Below, piece by piece: positions 48,235-59,926 of a stretch of 64,000 nt of DNA. The translations under genes were made by a program, and so were the position numbers. Origin of the DNA: Larix kaempferi (taxonomy: Eukaryota; Streptophyta; Pinopsida; Pinales; Pinaceae); NCBI GenBank assembly GCA_027924585.1, contig BSBM01000753.1, forward strand, positions 20,231,501 through 20,295,500, in the 5' to 3' direction. The notes below the pieces were generated by a model, which did no database searches, had not been told where the DNA came from, and saw nothing but the letters and a program-made list of their open reading frames with translations. Each line of letters opens with the position of its first letter. Position 1 is the first letter of the stretch.

Positions 48235-50140
48235 TCATTGGCCACTACCCCGATGAGGCCTGTGATCGTCCCTCTGACTTCCCTCGTGTGCAGCATCCCG
48301 CTGCTGTCTCTGAGACTCTAAATGCTCTAGGAATTCCTCCATATACATCGTGTCAATGGTGATATGCAAGATCTGGGTAGGAATATGGGTAGATGGCCCT
48401 TCATCAGGACCATGTACTCGAGCTACATCCCAACCATATGTGAAATCCATTACAGCATTGACACCCACCTATAGCGATGCCTGTGTAATATGCCATTACA
48501 TGTAAGTAAGTTAGATTTATTAAAAATTAAAACTAAATTTAACATCATTTAAAAGCTATCCGTAAAAAATTGAAACATAAAGTACAAAAATCAATTACTA
48601 AATGCGACTAAATAACATGAATTGGAACATAAATTAAAACTCACATGTGTGTCTAAACCCAGCACGTCAGGGCCTTTGCGGTCCTCATGTCCATAATCAG
48701 GATCTACCTCCTTTCCTTTGCCCTGTACAATTTGAAATTCATTTGAAGTTAAGATCTACAACATAAAATCTCGAAAATTAAGAAATAAAACACAAATTAT
48801 CTAAACTGAGAAATAATATTTAAACACAAATTAAATTGGAACATAAATTATAATTTACCTTGACTACTGTCATCTACGGGTGGGGATGAGTAGATGTACC
48901 AACCGATGGCTCGCTTCCAAAGAGTTGATCCATGAATGGGATCCCTCGCTTGGATCAATAGAATACAACTCCCTTAAGTATTATTGACCACTCAATTTGC
49001 GACATTGATATGATGTAACATGAAGAACATATATACATAATTGTACAAAAGTATACCTATCCTGTAGCGACGCATCTATGATATAAATGAAAGTATGCAT
49101 CTCGTGCTGACTTAGCATACCGCAGTAGGGTCTCTCCATCAAAACTCCTGAGCATGTTACTAGAGACATACTCTATCTCTGGCTCTACAGGTGGAGCGGG
49201 TGGTCTAGATGCCTCTCCATGCACAACAACAATAGCACTGCCCATGGCAATGAACAACGACTCTGCAAGGTCCTTTCTAGAATCTACAACAAGTTGGGAT
49301 GATTGTGCCACATCCCTCAACCTGATAACCGTCTTGTCTGGAAACGATACCAACCTCGGAGCGGGTGCCACGTAGGCAGGGTCTCTCCGTGCTCTAGGAC
49401 ATTGGTAGGAGCAATACCTACTAGCCCCATAGAACTGGGACCCTATGCTAGTGTAATCCAGGTGCATGTCCAAAACAAACTTTGCATAAACATGTTTTGC
49501 ACCCTTGATGTCATGCCCTCTTATGGAGACTTTGACATCCTCTCATTTGTGGATCCCAATGACACCATGTCTCCTCCTCTGGCATGAATGTCTCCAAATG
49601 CCACTGAGAGGTCCTACCCTCTTGTAGAGGGCCAACATCTCATCAATTTCTGATAATATCATCGACAAAGATTTCCGTGTGGGAGAATCCTCCCTCAAAG
49701 TGCACACACATGAGCTCACCCACTCTCACTGGGAAATGATATCAGCGAGAGTGATCTGTGCGACCTCATCATCATACGATCCCCCTGATGGGACACCTGG
49801 GATCCAAACCAAAACACAAATGTTACTAAAAATATATATCATAACTTGCATCTGAAATTCAATGCATTATATACTAAAAATTTACTGAAAATGTGCTAAC
49901 AAAAAATATGCACCTGATGCACTCATGTCTTGTTTCACATCCTCCACCTGGGGATCCACATGTATGTTGTCGAGATGAACCAACACACTATCTCTCCTAC
50001 TGCTGCCACCAGTGGCAGCCAACCCCAGCCTGGCATCACTTCTCAGTGAACGGGAGGATTGCTGATGGCCACCCTGTCGGGCGATGTCAGATCCTCTTGT
50101 GTTTCGTGGAGCACGAAGCAATGAATCTCTCTCTTCAGGA
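48235..50140 (-). pseudogene. Gene 2 of the DNA transposon (copy X), five exons, function unknown
   Basis: Exons inferred from comparison with copy gamma: about 50140-49914 (exon 1), 49796-49057, 48948-48859, 48755-48645 and 48480-48235. Exon 1 encodes SPEERDSLLRAPRNTRGSD, an Arg/Ser-rich middle and DSVLVHLDNIHVDPQVEDV, then donor CAG|GTGCAT. Exon 2 has RRRHGVIGIH, CSYQCPRARRDP and AMGSAIVVVHGEAS, but lacks about 135 bp present in copy gamma. Exon 5 has MDFTYGWDVARVHGPDEG and ends HRPHRGSGQ. I recognise no family. Arg-rich and acidic stretches would suit a nuclear DNA- or protein-binding accessory factor, which is only a guess. Stops in exons 2 and 3 make it a pseudogene. It converges on the transposase. 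Its first intron holds the intact target site TTTTCAGTAAAT. Confidence 0.6.
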
Positions 50141-50149
50141 CTATATGCA

Positions 50150-50440
50150 TAACATTTCTATTTCTATTTCTAATTTTCTTTCCAATTCTATTCCAAATTT
50201 CACATTTCAATTTCAAATTTTCTCATTTCAATTTCAAATTCGATTCCAAATTTCACATTTCAATTTCAAATTCAAATTCAATTCAAATTTCAAATTCTAT
50301 TTCAAATTTCACATTTCAAATTCAAATTCAATTCAAATTCAATTCAAATTCAATTCAAATTCAAATTTCAATTTCAATTTCAATTTCAAATTTCAAATTT
50401 AAATTTCAAATTCAATTTCAATTCCAATTCAAATTCAAGG
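50150..50440. repeat. Low-complexity (CAAATTTCAATTT)n tract upstream of gene 2
   Basis: Inverse-complement counterpart of 22207-22604, in the same place relative to gene 2 exon 1. It gives rise to spurious long open frames because it lacks stop codons in some frames. Confidence 0.8.
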
Positions 50441-53039
50441 CCACCACTAGACTAGAGTTTGCTCCTATTGATCCTCAACCATCGAGTGAGAGGAAGGTTC
50501 CTACGATCATTGTTTTAGATTTTTGGACTCAATTTTGCAAGATTTATTTTTTCGGATTTGATGTTTGATAGAGCTAAGCGAGTTATTTGAATTTTTGAGT
50601 GAACTAAATGAATATAGCCTCAATGTTTAATATTGACTACTGGAAATGATCTATTAAGCAAGTTGCATTAGTTTAGATGCCTAGTTCTGCATAGATTTTG
50701 TTGGCATCTCATAATTTTACACACATGCCAGATTGATAATTTATGTTACCAATTTAAGTAATTAAATTGACCAACATTTTGATGATGTTGTTGGGGAGAC
50801 GCTAAGGGATTAGGCATTGGTAATTTTGTTTTAGTTCTTTCATTTTTCCTTTATGTATTTGCATATGATTTTTGGTTGTGCTAACGTTCCAGATGCAGTG
50901 AGATAGTGATGGTAAGATGGGGGGGTAAGAACCTATGCTTTCGCTATTGTGAGTATGCTATCACTCAACATCTGAAGAATGCTAGTATATTTTTCTTTGT
51001 TTTGGTTTGATTCATAGAAAGTACAAATCTAACTCATGTCAATAGAGAACTTGGGGACAAAATGATCTTAGTAGCATGAAGGCATACAAATACATGATTA
51101 GTTTTGCATTGGAATTTTCTAAGTAGGGTGTGTTTTCTATAGATTTATTTCATTTGACTATAAATGGTAGAGTAATTTTTAATTATTTCAATTTCATTTG
51201 GTGGTGCAGTAAGAACCACCCCATCCACTAACCATTGGAAGGAAAAATTATGAAGGGATGCATGTGAAGGAGGAAAAACAAGTAGAGTTTCGGGAGCTAA
51301 AAGTCTGAGGTTTGCATATGAGGTGAATTTTTTTCTACTATGATTTTAAAATTGTAGATTTCAAAATATAGAGAGTCACCATATTCATGAGTATGCTCTC
51401 TTCCTATGTCTAGTTGTGATTTGAAAGATTAGAAAAGAAAAATATGGATACAAGTCTTTATATCAACTTGTAATTCTACTGTCGGGGTTTTCTAAAAAAT
51501 TAAATCCGTTTGCAATTCATGAGTACATGATCTCTTGATGGGACATGTTTATAATGTCCAATTCTAAAACATTATGGAGAAGGTGATAGTCTTACCCTGC
51601 AAAGTAGTGAGCTCAAAACCTTGTAATGTCTACTTTGACTTGACCATCTACAATATTTTGTTATAAATTGCCACAAGTTGTTTAAAAACCATATTTAAGA
51701 TCTAAGAGACAAGTATAGAATATTTTTTGTGGGGTGAACTCATAAATTCACCACAGACACACTCACCAAGAATATCACATACCTAGATCAAATTAGGGAG
51801 AACATTATATTTTTTTAATTTTGACTATCATATTCTATCATCTTGACTATCATATTCTACGGGGGAATCGATTTCAATATATCATTTCATACCTGTCAAA
51901 ATGCACTAAGGTACCTTGACACACATTTTGGGCGGATCGAATGGGAAAAGTTTGTAGTTCTAGCAATAATTATTTTCTAGTTCACTAAATAATGGAGAAA
52001 TTAATTTGTATTGTTCATGACCATTATTCGTGCATAATTTTGTCATAATGATTGCACTTGTTTGAATAATTTCTATGTTTGTAAAAACTATGGCATCCTA
52101 GGCTATGATCCCAAATCTAGTAAGAATGAATTTCAAATAATTATGTGCATGCCCAAAATTCAGGAGTTTTATTTTCTTGCAAAGGATAGACCACATGCCT
52201 TCATGAGAAATCCATGTATCCCTCTTTGACCACTAGTCCCAATATTTTTTAATAATAATCATAAAGCTATGGTCAAGGGACTTAAATGATAGAAATAAAA
52301 TAATGTTCTTTCAATGTATTTTCCTTAAAAATAATAAGGTTGACAAAGTAATGTTAGGTAATATGATCTTGTTCTAAGAGGACCTATAGTCATCCATTGC
52401 CAATTTCCAAGGAGCATTTCTGTAAGTTTGATTTGTCTAGCCATTTTTATAATTTTTACATTTTAGAAATGTCCATATTTTTAAAAAGGTGTTTTTATTG
52501 TTGAATTGTAGTTTGTATTCCACAAAGATGGTGGAAACATCTAATCCAAACACGTAGTCTAGTCTAGCAAAATGCATTTGTAGTGGATTATATCATTCAG
52601 AGACATCATCTAATGATGTTAGGCCACCGGTTGTTGGGAATTTTTCCAAGCTATCCATTATGGTTCCAGGCCAATTTATCTTCATTGATGATCACATTGT
52701 GGACATATGTTTCATGGATTAAGAGGGGATCCTATTTAGGACAATTTGGCAAGTTGGTTATGGTTATGATTAATAATATATTATTATATATTATTAATAT
52801 TCATTTTTTAATTTTTTATATTATATTATTAATATTAAATATTATTTTTTTAAAATAAACTAAGTAAAAATTAATAAATAATATATGATTATATATATTA
52901 TTAATATTGATTTTTTTTATTTTTTATATTATAATATTAATATTAATATATGATATATAAACAAATTTACATACCAAATAATTTTTAAATAAATAAATGC
53001 AAAATAAATTTAAATTCCTAAACCTGTTTCAAATTTCAA
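50441..53039. other. A-side spacer of the DNA transposon (second copy), no gene recognised
   Basis: No frame with a recognisable product. The AT-rich stretch at about 52780-52990 resembles 19240-20000. The rest shows no clear similarity by eye to 20000-22200, although both lie between gene 2 and an A end. The second inversion breakpoint is expected here or at 19000-22200. Confidence 0.4.
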
Positions 53040-53924
53040 ATAGTTTTCGTTTTTGTTTTGAAATAGTTTTTTTGTTTTAGGTTCAAATGATTTTTTTTTC
53101 AATCCTCTTGGCATTCTCGGAGGATTGAAAAAAAATGGGCAGCATTTCTATTTGTAAAAAGACATTTTAAAATAAAACTGGTAGCATTTATGCGGTGAAA
53201 TGCTACCGGTTGATATATAAACAAAAATAAATCAAATAATTTAAACAAATAATTGCACAATATTTAGAACCCTAAATCTATTTCAAATTTCAAATGGTTT
53301 TGGTTTGAAATGGTTTTTTTTTTTAGTTAAATCAAATGGTTTTTTTTTCAATTAGTTTGGTTTCAATGGTGGTTTTCGGTTTCAATCTTTGTTTAGTTTC
53401 AATCCCTACATCCTAACCATTTCTAGAAAACCAAATTAAAACTAGATTTGATCAAAAACACAAATTTATACAACAAATACAAATTATATATATATATATA
53501 AATAACAAAACAAATGGTGGAATTCTACTCACCTGGTGGAATAGATGACATGATGGCGTCTCTGTCGGGAAGTGGCGTCACTGTGGGGAGGTGGCGTTGG
53601 GCATGAGCTCGGTTGAGGCCTTCAGTCGCTATTGTGTCTGTCTCTGTCAAGACACTACACAAAACAGGGCCGACCGGGCCTTGTTTTGTTATTTTTTTCC
53701 CTGTCACATACCCTCGATCGAGGGTTTGGTTAGACCCTCGATCGAGGGTTAAAAAATCCTCAATCGAGGTATGTTAGAGCCCTCAATCGAGGTATTTTAA
53801 AGCCCTCGATCGAGCATTTAAAACCTCGATCAAGGGCTCTAAAATACCTCGATCGAGGGTCCTAAAAACAAATTTTCCCCATGCGATCTGCCAAAACTGG
53901 TGAACCACATTCGTGGATTCACCC
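53040..53924 (-). mobile_element. A-type terminal region (A2) of the large DNA transposon
   Basis: Reading leftwards from 53924 it begins GGGTGAATCCACGAATGTGG. CTCGATCGAG palindromes follow (53865-53706), then a GGGCCGACCGGGCC block near 53668. Near 53210-53165 is a GGTAGCATTT hairpin and near 53130-53100 a TCAATCCTC...GAGGATTGA hairpin. These are the same landmarks in the same order as 18118-19045. The outside flank is ACAA followed by the 3' flank of the delta transposase, so this end lies inside copy delta. Confidence 0.75.
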
Positions 53925-54464
53925 ACAATTTAAAATTGAAATTTTACAATTATGTTATATTGTCTAACATTACAATTCAATTACGTGAACAAGTGTATTC
54001 ACATTGGAGCATCATGACCCAATTTTCACAAAATCCTCCCATCTAGTATTTTTATTCTTGCCATTAAAGCATCTACAAAAATACATTTATAAAACGATCT
54101 TCACAAAAAATCTCCAAAAAAATATTACACAAGACAACATGAAAACTATGTCAATGATGCAAGTGGCATACATGTAATTCATTGATCTGACGAATGGGTT
54201 ATAGGAATGAAAGTCTCCATAATACGATAATGGTCAACTTATGTCATCTTCCATCTATTTGGCTCACCTCTCTTCACCTTGATTTCTATTAGATGTATCC
54301 AAGCTGCCACCACCAAATCACTGTATTGACATGATATATATTCAAGCATAAAATCTTTGTAAATAATATGCGCACCTTGTTTTGTCACTTTTTCAAAAAA
54401 TTGTCCCATTAGAACCATGCATCCAGTTTGGTATGTAAATTCTCCATCTTGGTAGGGCCGCACC

Positions 54465-55190
54465 TGTTTGGCTGGGTTTTGCAACCAAGCTTAGTGCAAT
54501 GGTACACCTGCTAACTAGTAGCAGCAGTTTCAAGAGAAATAAATAACAAACTACTTTAAACTATATTAATCATGGATCTATGTGAAATAGATAAGCAAAC
54601 AATGGAAATATTATCGAAAGCAAAACAATTGACAATATGTAAAAAATGATTTTGTATTAAGAATAGGGTCAAGCAAGTGCTTGCAATGGTGATACCTCCA
54701 AGTGGTGAAGATTGTTGAGTAGCTCCAAGGGTGAGTAGATCCAAGCTCCAAAGGTCTCTTCTCCAAGTTAGCTACAATGGTCAAAAGCTCATGAGGGATT
54801 TTGACAGCATGAGGATAGGATGATGGATGGATGGAAAGTGAGGAGCCCCTACCACCTTTTTATAGTTTTTGGTGGTGGGGAATACCATTATGGTTTTGAG
54901 GAAACCAATGGTATTGACCAACATGGTTTAGGTACCTTTTCCCTCTTTTTTCCTTTTTTGAATATTTTGAATATTTTTATTCCCTTTTTAATATTTTTGG
55001 GAATTCTGGACCCCTTTTTAGGGTTTTTTATGTTTTTTGAGGAAAAATATTCATTTTGAGTGGAAAAGGGGGTGTATTAAGGTCTTTTGGTGACCTTTTG
55101 ATGGCTTTAGAGGCTCAAATGGTGAAAAAGTGGAAAAATGGGTCATGTGAATACGGAAATGAGTTAGTGAGCACTTTGTGGGTGTTAACA
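54465..55190. mobile_element. Solo LTR, 726 bp, inside transposase exon 4 (copy delta)
   Basis: Begins TGTTTGGCTGGG, ends GGGTGTTAACA, and is flanked by GCACC at 54460-54464 and 55191-55195. Copy X reads the undisturbed GTTGGTGCGACCCTACC at this point. TG...CA ends and a 5-bp duplication support an LTR. On the minus strand it starts TGTTAACACCC, a common LTR start, so it may lie in that orientation. It splits the final exon and so postdates any activity of this copy. Confidence 0.8.
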
Positions 55191-57779
55191 GCACCAACCT
55201 ACTTTTTAATTGTGTGCATTGCATCAAATAATATGCCACATTTTCTTCATTGTGGGGGGTGCAATGACAACGAATACATCACCTACAAGATACATTACAA
55301 ATATTATTCAAATGTCCTACGTTAATTTCTACAACATTTTTATATGTGTAATATATAATGAACTAATTAACTTAATGAAGTCTCTTGTACCTTCCCTAAC
55401 CATATCAGAAACTCGATCATGATCTAATGAGACCATTTCCTCTTCAATGTGCATCTCTTGCCATGTTGGAATTGGATGTGGTCCCTTTGGATTAAGAGAG
55501 ACATATTTCCATGGTTTCACATATACATCATTTTCATAGTGATCAAACCTGCATCCATTTGCATCAATGCAAAAATCGCACAAACAAGCATACTTCCTCA
55601 TTTCAATGGAAAATATGTCACCCATGTCTTTACTTCGATCATAATGTAATTCCCTTGTACCAGGTATGGTCTCACAATACCACGACATGGATCTATTCAC
55701 ATCTCCAAGGGAAACATCCCAAAAGAGCCTGCATGGAATTCAGTTTGTCATATGTAAATTCCTATCAAGTATGTGTTCTTTTGGAAATGATGATATTGAA
55801 TGTTATTAGATTATTAATTGTGTTTGGAGTTTATTACCTGCACACCGACCTTGCTTGTTCACGACCTTGATCTCCCAAATGACGTGTGCACCAATCAACT
55901 ACTTCTGTGGAGCATTTGAGTCGGGTTGCACCATGACTCATTTGGTACCTCCGAAGTGCTCATTTCACACATGCACCTGTGCCATCATGTTCACCCTTTC
56001 CATGCCCTATTTCAAAAAATCTCCAGGTGTGTCGAATTCCTATCTCTTTGTGAAGGATACTCAACCAATAAAATGGGCGTGTTGATTTGAATTTCCCTGC
56101 ACATCCATCTGACCAAATCCAGTGTTCAACAAATGATATGCCTCTCTTCCTGAATGAATCATAAATCAACCCAAAGCAGTGTTGAACGAACAATGTGTCA
56201 TGCTCACGATCATCACTAACATAAAAATGGTACTCCTTGATCACTTCACGTGACTGAGGAGTGTTATCTGTACCATCAATGTTTTCCTGAGCATGTCTAT
56301 ACAATACATGTATGAAGATAGACACCTAGTCAGAGTGATAGTACTCACTATGTATCTCTCTCTGCGGTGCAAAAGTGTAGTTCTCCGCAAAGTCTACCAC
56401 TTATAAGATTGTGCCCGTCTCAAATACCTCACGAGAATGTTTGAATTCTGAAGCTTTCCACTTGTACCTATGGGAGTGCCTTATGCATTTATAAATCTGA
56501 CTTTGAAACTTCTCCATGAAATCTGAAACAGGAATCTCATCCTCGATCAAGTCGATCCTCTTAGATGGCACAGATGAAGAATATGATGGATTCACAGAGA
56601 CATACTCGTACCTCTTCCACTTAACTGTGATATCTGACAATCCATGGTGTGTTGGATTGATAGGAAAGTTCCTATGGAACAATGTCAAATCACCGAATTC
56701 ATGGCATTTTCTCCCACGTACACACCTTTTATTGAAAAATACTTATTCAGGATTCTTGTTGCATAGTATCATATAAATAAAATCTCGCACTGTGTGAGGA
56801 GTCAATACATTGTTATAATTCCTTTTGCAAAAATCCATAAATGTGTTATAATATAGTTCAAATTCAACGTGGTACCGGAAGCAACAAGTGTTGTGAATCA
56901 TATTCATCCTAATATACCACGGTTTCAATTTGTTGAACATGCTAAATGATATTTGAACACCAGGATTAGTTTCTTGGAATTCCTCGTAAAGTGCAACTCC
57001 CATCATCCCCATCATATGCTTACCGTGCTCCTGATAATTGCCTTTGGATAAACGTTGTTGCAGAACATGATTTCGATCTGGAATAGCATGAGAATGGCTA
57101 TCCCAAAACTCTATCACCTTCTCTCTAATGCATGCTCCCATCCTGCCTCGATAGGGTTCCCTACAAATAAGAGCCCAACAAGCAGCTTCATTATTTTCAT
57201 CTATCTGGACCCTAAATTTAATATATTTGAGCAATGTTCTTTCTGAAACATTGAGCAATGATGCCATTGCCGATACCATTCGATTTCTTGAGGTGCTTTG
57301 TGCCACAACAGCCGTTGTAATTTCCCTACGAACAGCTTGGGTATCATTGTTTCTTGATTTTCCAAATGAAGATAATGCAATTCTTACATTTTCTATTGCA
57401 TTCTCGCATGTCTTTTTTGTTTTAACATCTTGAAAACCCAACAACCTTGTGGCATGTTTCAATTTTTTGTGTTTTATCAACCCATGTAGGATTTGAGCTT
57501 GTGCCATCATTGAATGTTGTTCAAAATATGACTTGATTATGTTACTAACATGCTCTCTAACTTTGCGACTAGGGATCGAGTTCCCAATCTCTTCTTGTGT
57601 AGAAACAACTGCACAATCCTCTAGAAAATTTACACTGCTTCCAACCCCACTGCAACTCCCTATTATACTTTCAATGTGAGAGGGAAAGGTGTCATGTAAT
57701 GGTTGATCAGGATCATGAGGGGGCATAAGGTCATGTGATTCTTGATCACCATGATGTGATGTCTGACCATAATCTCTCC

Positions 57780-59762
57780 CTACACAACATGTAAATTAAC
57801 AAATTGAAAATTGGTTACTTGATATTTGTGCATTGAACTTTAAAATTGCTAGCAACTTGAAATTTGATGTGGAAATTGAAAAATTGAAAATTGCCTGTAA
57901 ATTGAATTTTCCAACTAATACATTTAGCTTGAGAATTGTTCTAAGTAGAAATTGAAATTGCTAGTGACTTGAAATTTTAAATTGCTACTAAAGTTTGAAA
58001 TTGCTTGTAACTTGAAATTGCTAACTTAATTACTTGAGAATTGTTCTAGAAGTAAAGTTTGAAATTGCTAGTAAAATTTGAAATTGCTTGTAACTTGAAA
58101 TTTGTAGTAACTTGTACATTTAACTTTAAAATCGCTAGTAACTTGAAATTGGTTACATGTAAATTAACAAATTGAAAATTGCTAGTGACTTGAGAAAAAT
58201 TTGGTACAAGTACTGAAAATACATTAAAACAAGAAAATTGTTTGTAACTTAATTTCAAAATAACTAAATATGTACATGTAACTTGAAATTGTACGTTTAG
58301 TTTGAGAATTGCTAGTAAAATTTGAAAATGAAGTATATATATTTAACTCAAGATAATTATTAATAACTTGATATGCTTATGCATTGAACTTTAAAATTGC
58401 TAGTAATTTGAAATTTGATGTATAAATTGACAAATTGAAAATCAAGAGTGTGAATTGAATTTTCCAACTAATTATACATAACTATCAATTTAACTTGAAA
58501 ATTGTTAAAAAATTTGAAATATAGATTATATACCTACTATAGGAAAAACAAAAATTTAATTTATCCCTACATTAATGCATAGAAAAAATTGGTACATGAA
58601 TTGGAAATACATTAACTATGAAAATATTTTGAATTGTGAGTTGATTTGATTATAAACCTGAGAAATTTAAATAAATAGTCTCAACAAAAACACATTTCTC
58701 TCAAATTTACAACATTGCATCCATTAAGATCCTTATAGAAATTCACCCTCAAAGATTTTTGAAAATAGTCTCAACAAAAACCATAAAAAATACACATAAT
58801 TATCTTGGTGATGTCATGTTATGTAAATAAAAATATATGATAGATGGAATTTTTTTAAAGTAAACATTATAATTTAGCTCTTTGAACATTCCAAATATTC
58901 ATAACTATTAAAATATTGTCAACCACCATAACTATGAAAATATTCATTTATTTGTTTTCAAATTGAATTTTCTAACTAATACATACCTATCATAATGTTC
59001 ATTTCAAATAAAATGAGGGAAAGTTAAAATTATACATTAATAGTTATTTCAATCAACAAATGTTGAGACTTGGAGCTCACATTGAGGCTATACATTTATA
59101 TTTTTTAACAAATAACAAAACAAGAATTGAAATTACATTTAATTTGAATTGTTAGTAACTTAGAAAATTGCAATTAGTTAAAAATATGTACATTTTAACT
59201 TCAAAATAGTATCTAAGTGTATATTTAATTTGAAATTATTCTAATAACATTGAAAATTGTCAGTAACTTAGAAATTTGAAAATAGTTAATATGTACATAT
59301 ATTTTAAATTGAAAATAGAATCCAAGTGTACATTTCATTTGAAAATTGTTGGACAATAAAATTGAAAATTGTTAGCAACTTTGACATAATTTGAAAATTG
59401 CTAATTGTTAGTAACCTTGAAATAATTTGAAAATTGTTAGCAACTTTGAAATAATTTGAAAATACTTAAAAATATGTACATATTAACATGAAAATAGAAT
59501 CTAAATGTACATGTTTCATTTGAAAATTGTTCCAATAACATTTGTTAGCCACTTGAAAATTGTTCATTTAACATAAAAATTGTTGCAAATTTTGAAATTT
59601 AAATAACAAATAGATGAAATAAATAAGAATTTATCATCACAAATAAATATGAAACAAATTAAATTATGAAATTTAGTTAAATTTATGGAAAAATTGTTAC
59701 TAATTTTGTAAATTATGTAGCATGATATTTAAATTATAATAGCATGTAATTCAATAATTTAC
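57780..59762 (-). other. First long intron of the delta transposase, without insertions
   Basis: 1.98 kb between donor GTAAATTATT and acceptor ATGTTGTGTAG. It contains the undisturbed Gypsy target, seen on + as GTTGGACAATAAAATTG near 59355. It is rich in CAATTTCAAGTTACTAG-type repeats. Confidence 0.7.
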
Positions 59763-59926
59763 CTTGGTTCTCCTCCATTGAAATTTGTTGCACCAAATGT
59801 GCATCTTATTCTTCTCTCAAACTCGCTCTTTGTTGTCTCATTCATTCTCTATTCCTCTTATGCTCTTCATTGTCATTTTGTTGTCTAGCATGTTTTCTTT
59901 GTCTTTTTCTTTGACCCCCTATCAAT

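Larger units (their letters stand above)
54179..59926 (-). pseudogene. Sola-like DDE transposase, four exons (copy delta)
   Basis: Exons: 59926-59763, 57779-55838, 55728-55391 and 55282-54179, the last split by a 726-bp LTR. Exon 2 gives 327 open residues after 57726: HSMMAQAQILHGLIKH, SLLNVSERTLLKYIKF, an FSMFNKLKPWYIR segment and CCFRYHVEFELYY. It then continues FMEKFQSQIYK, SVVDFAENYTF, YHFYVSDDREHDTLF, WSDGCAGKFK with the second Asp intact (56107-56109), and FFEIGHGKGEHDG (Glu codon 55990-55992). Exon 3: RLFWDVSLGDVNRSMSW and CLCDFCIDANGC. The presumed D, D, E set is complete here, unlike copy X. Stops remain: ATA for the start ATG, TGA after GACVK (also in copy X), TAA after ETGTIL. About 930 residues would be encoded by an intact gene. 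Confidence 0.72.

Noticed and set aside
54179-57779. Host gene of unknown function instead of a transposase
   Set aside because: Two inverted copies lie between inverted-repeat ends with TSDs, and the Asp/Glu motifs resemble DDE transposases. The family setting is clearly a transposon.
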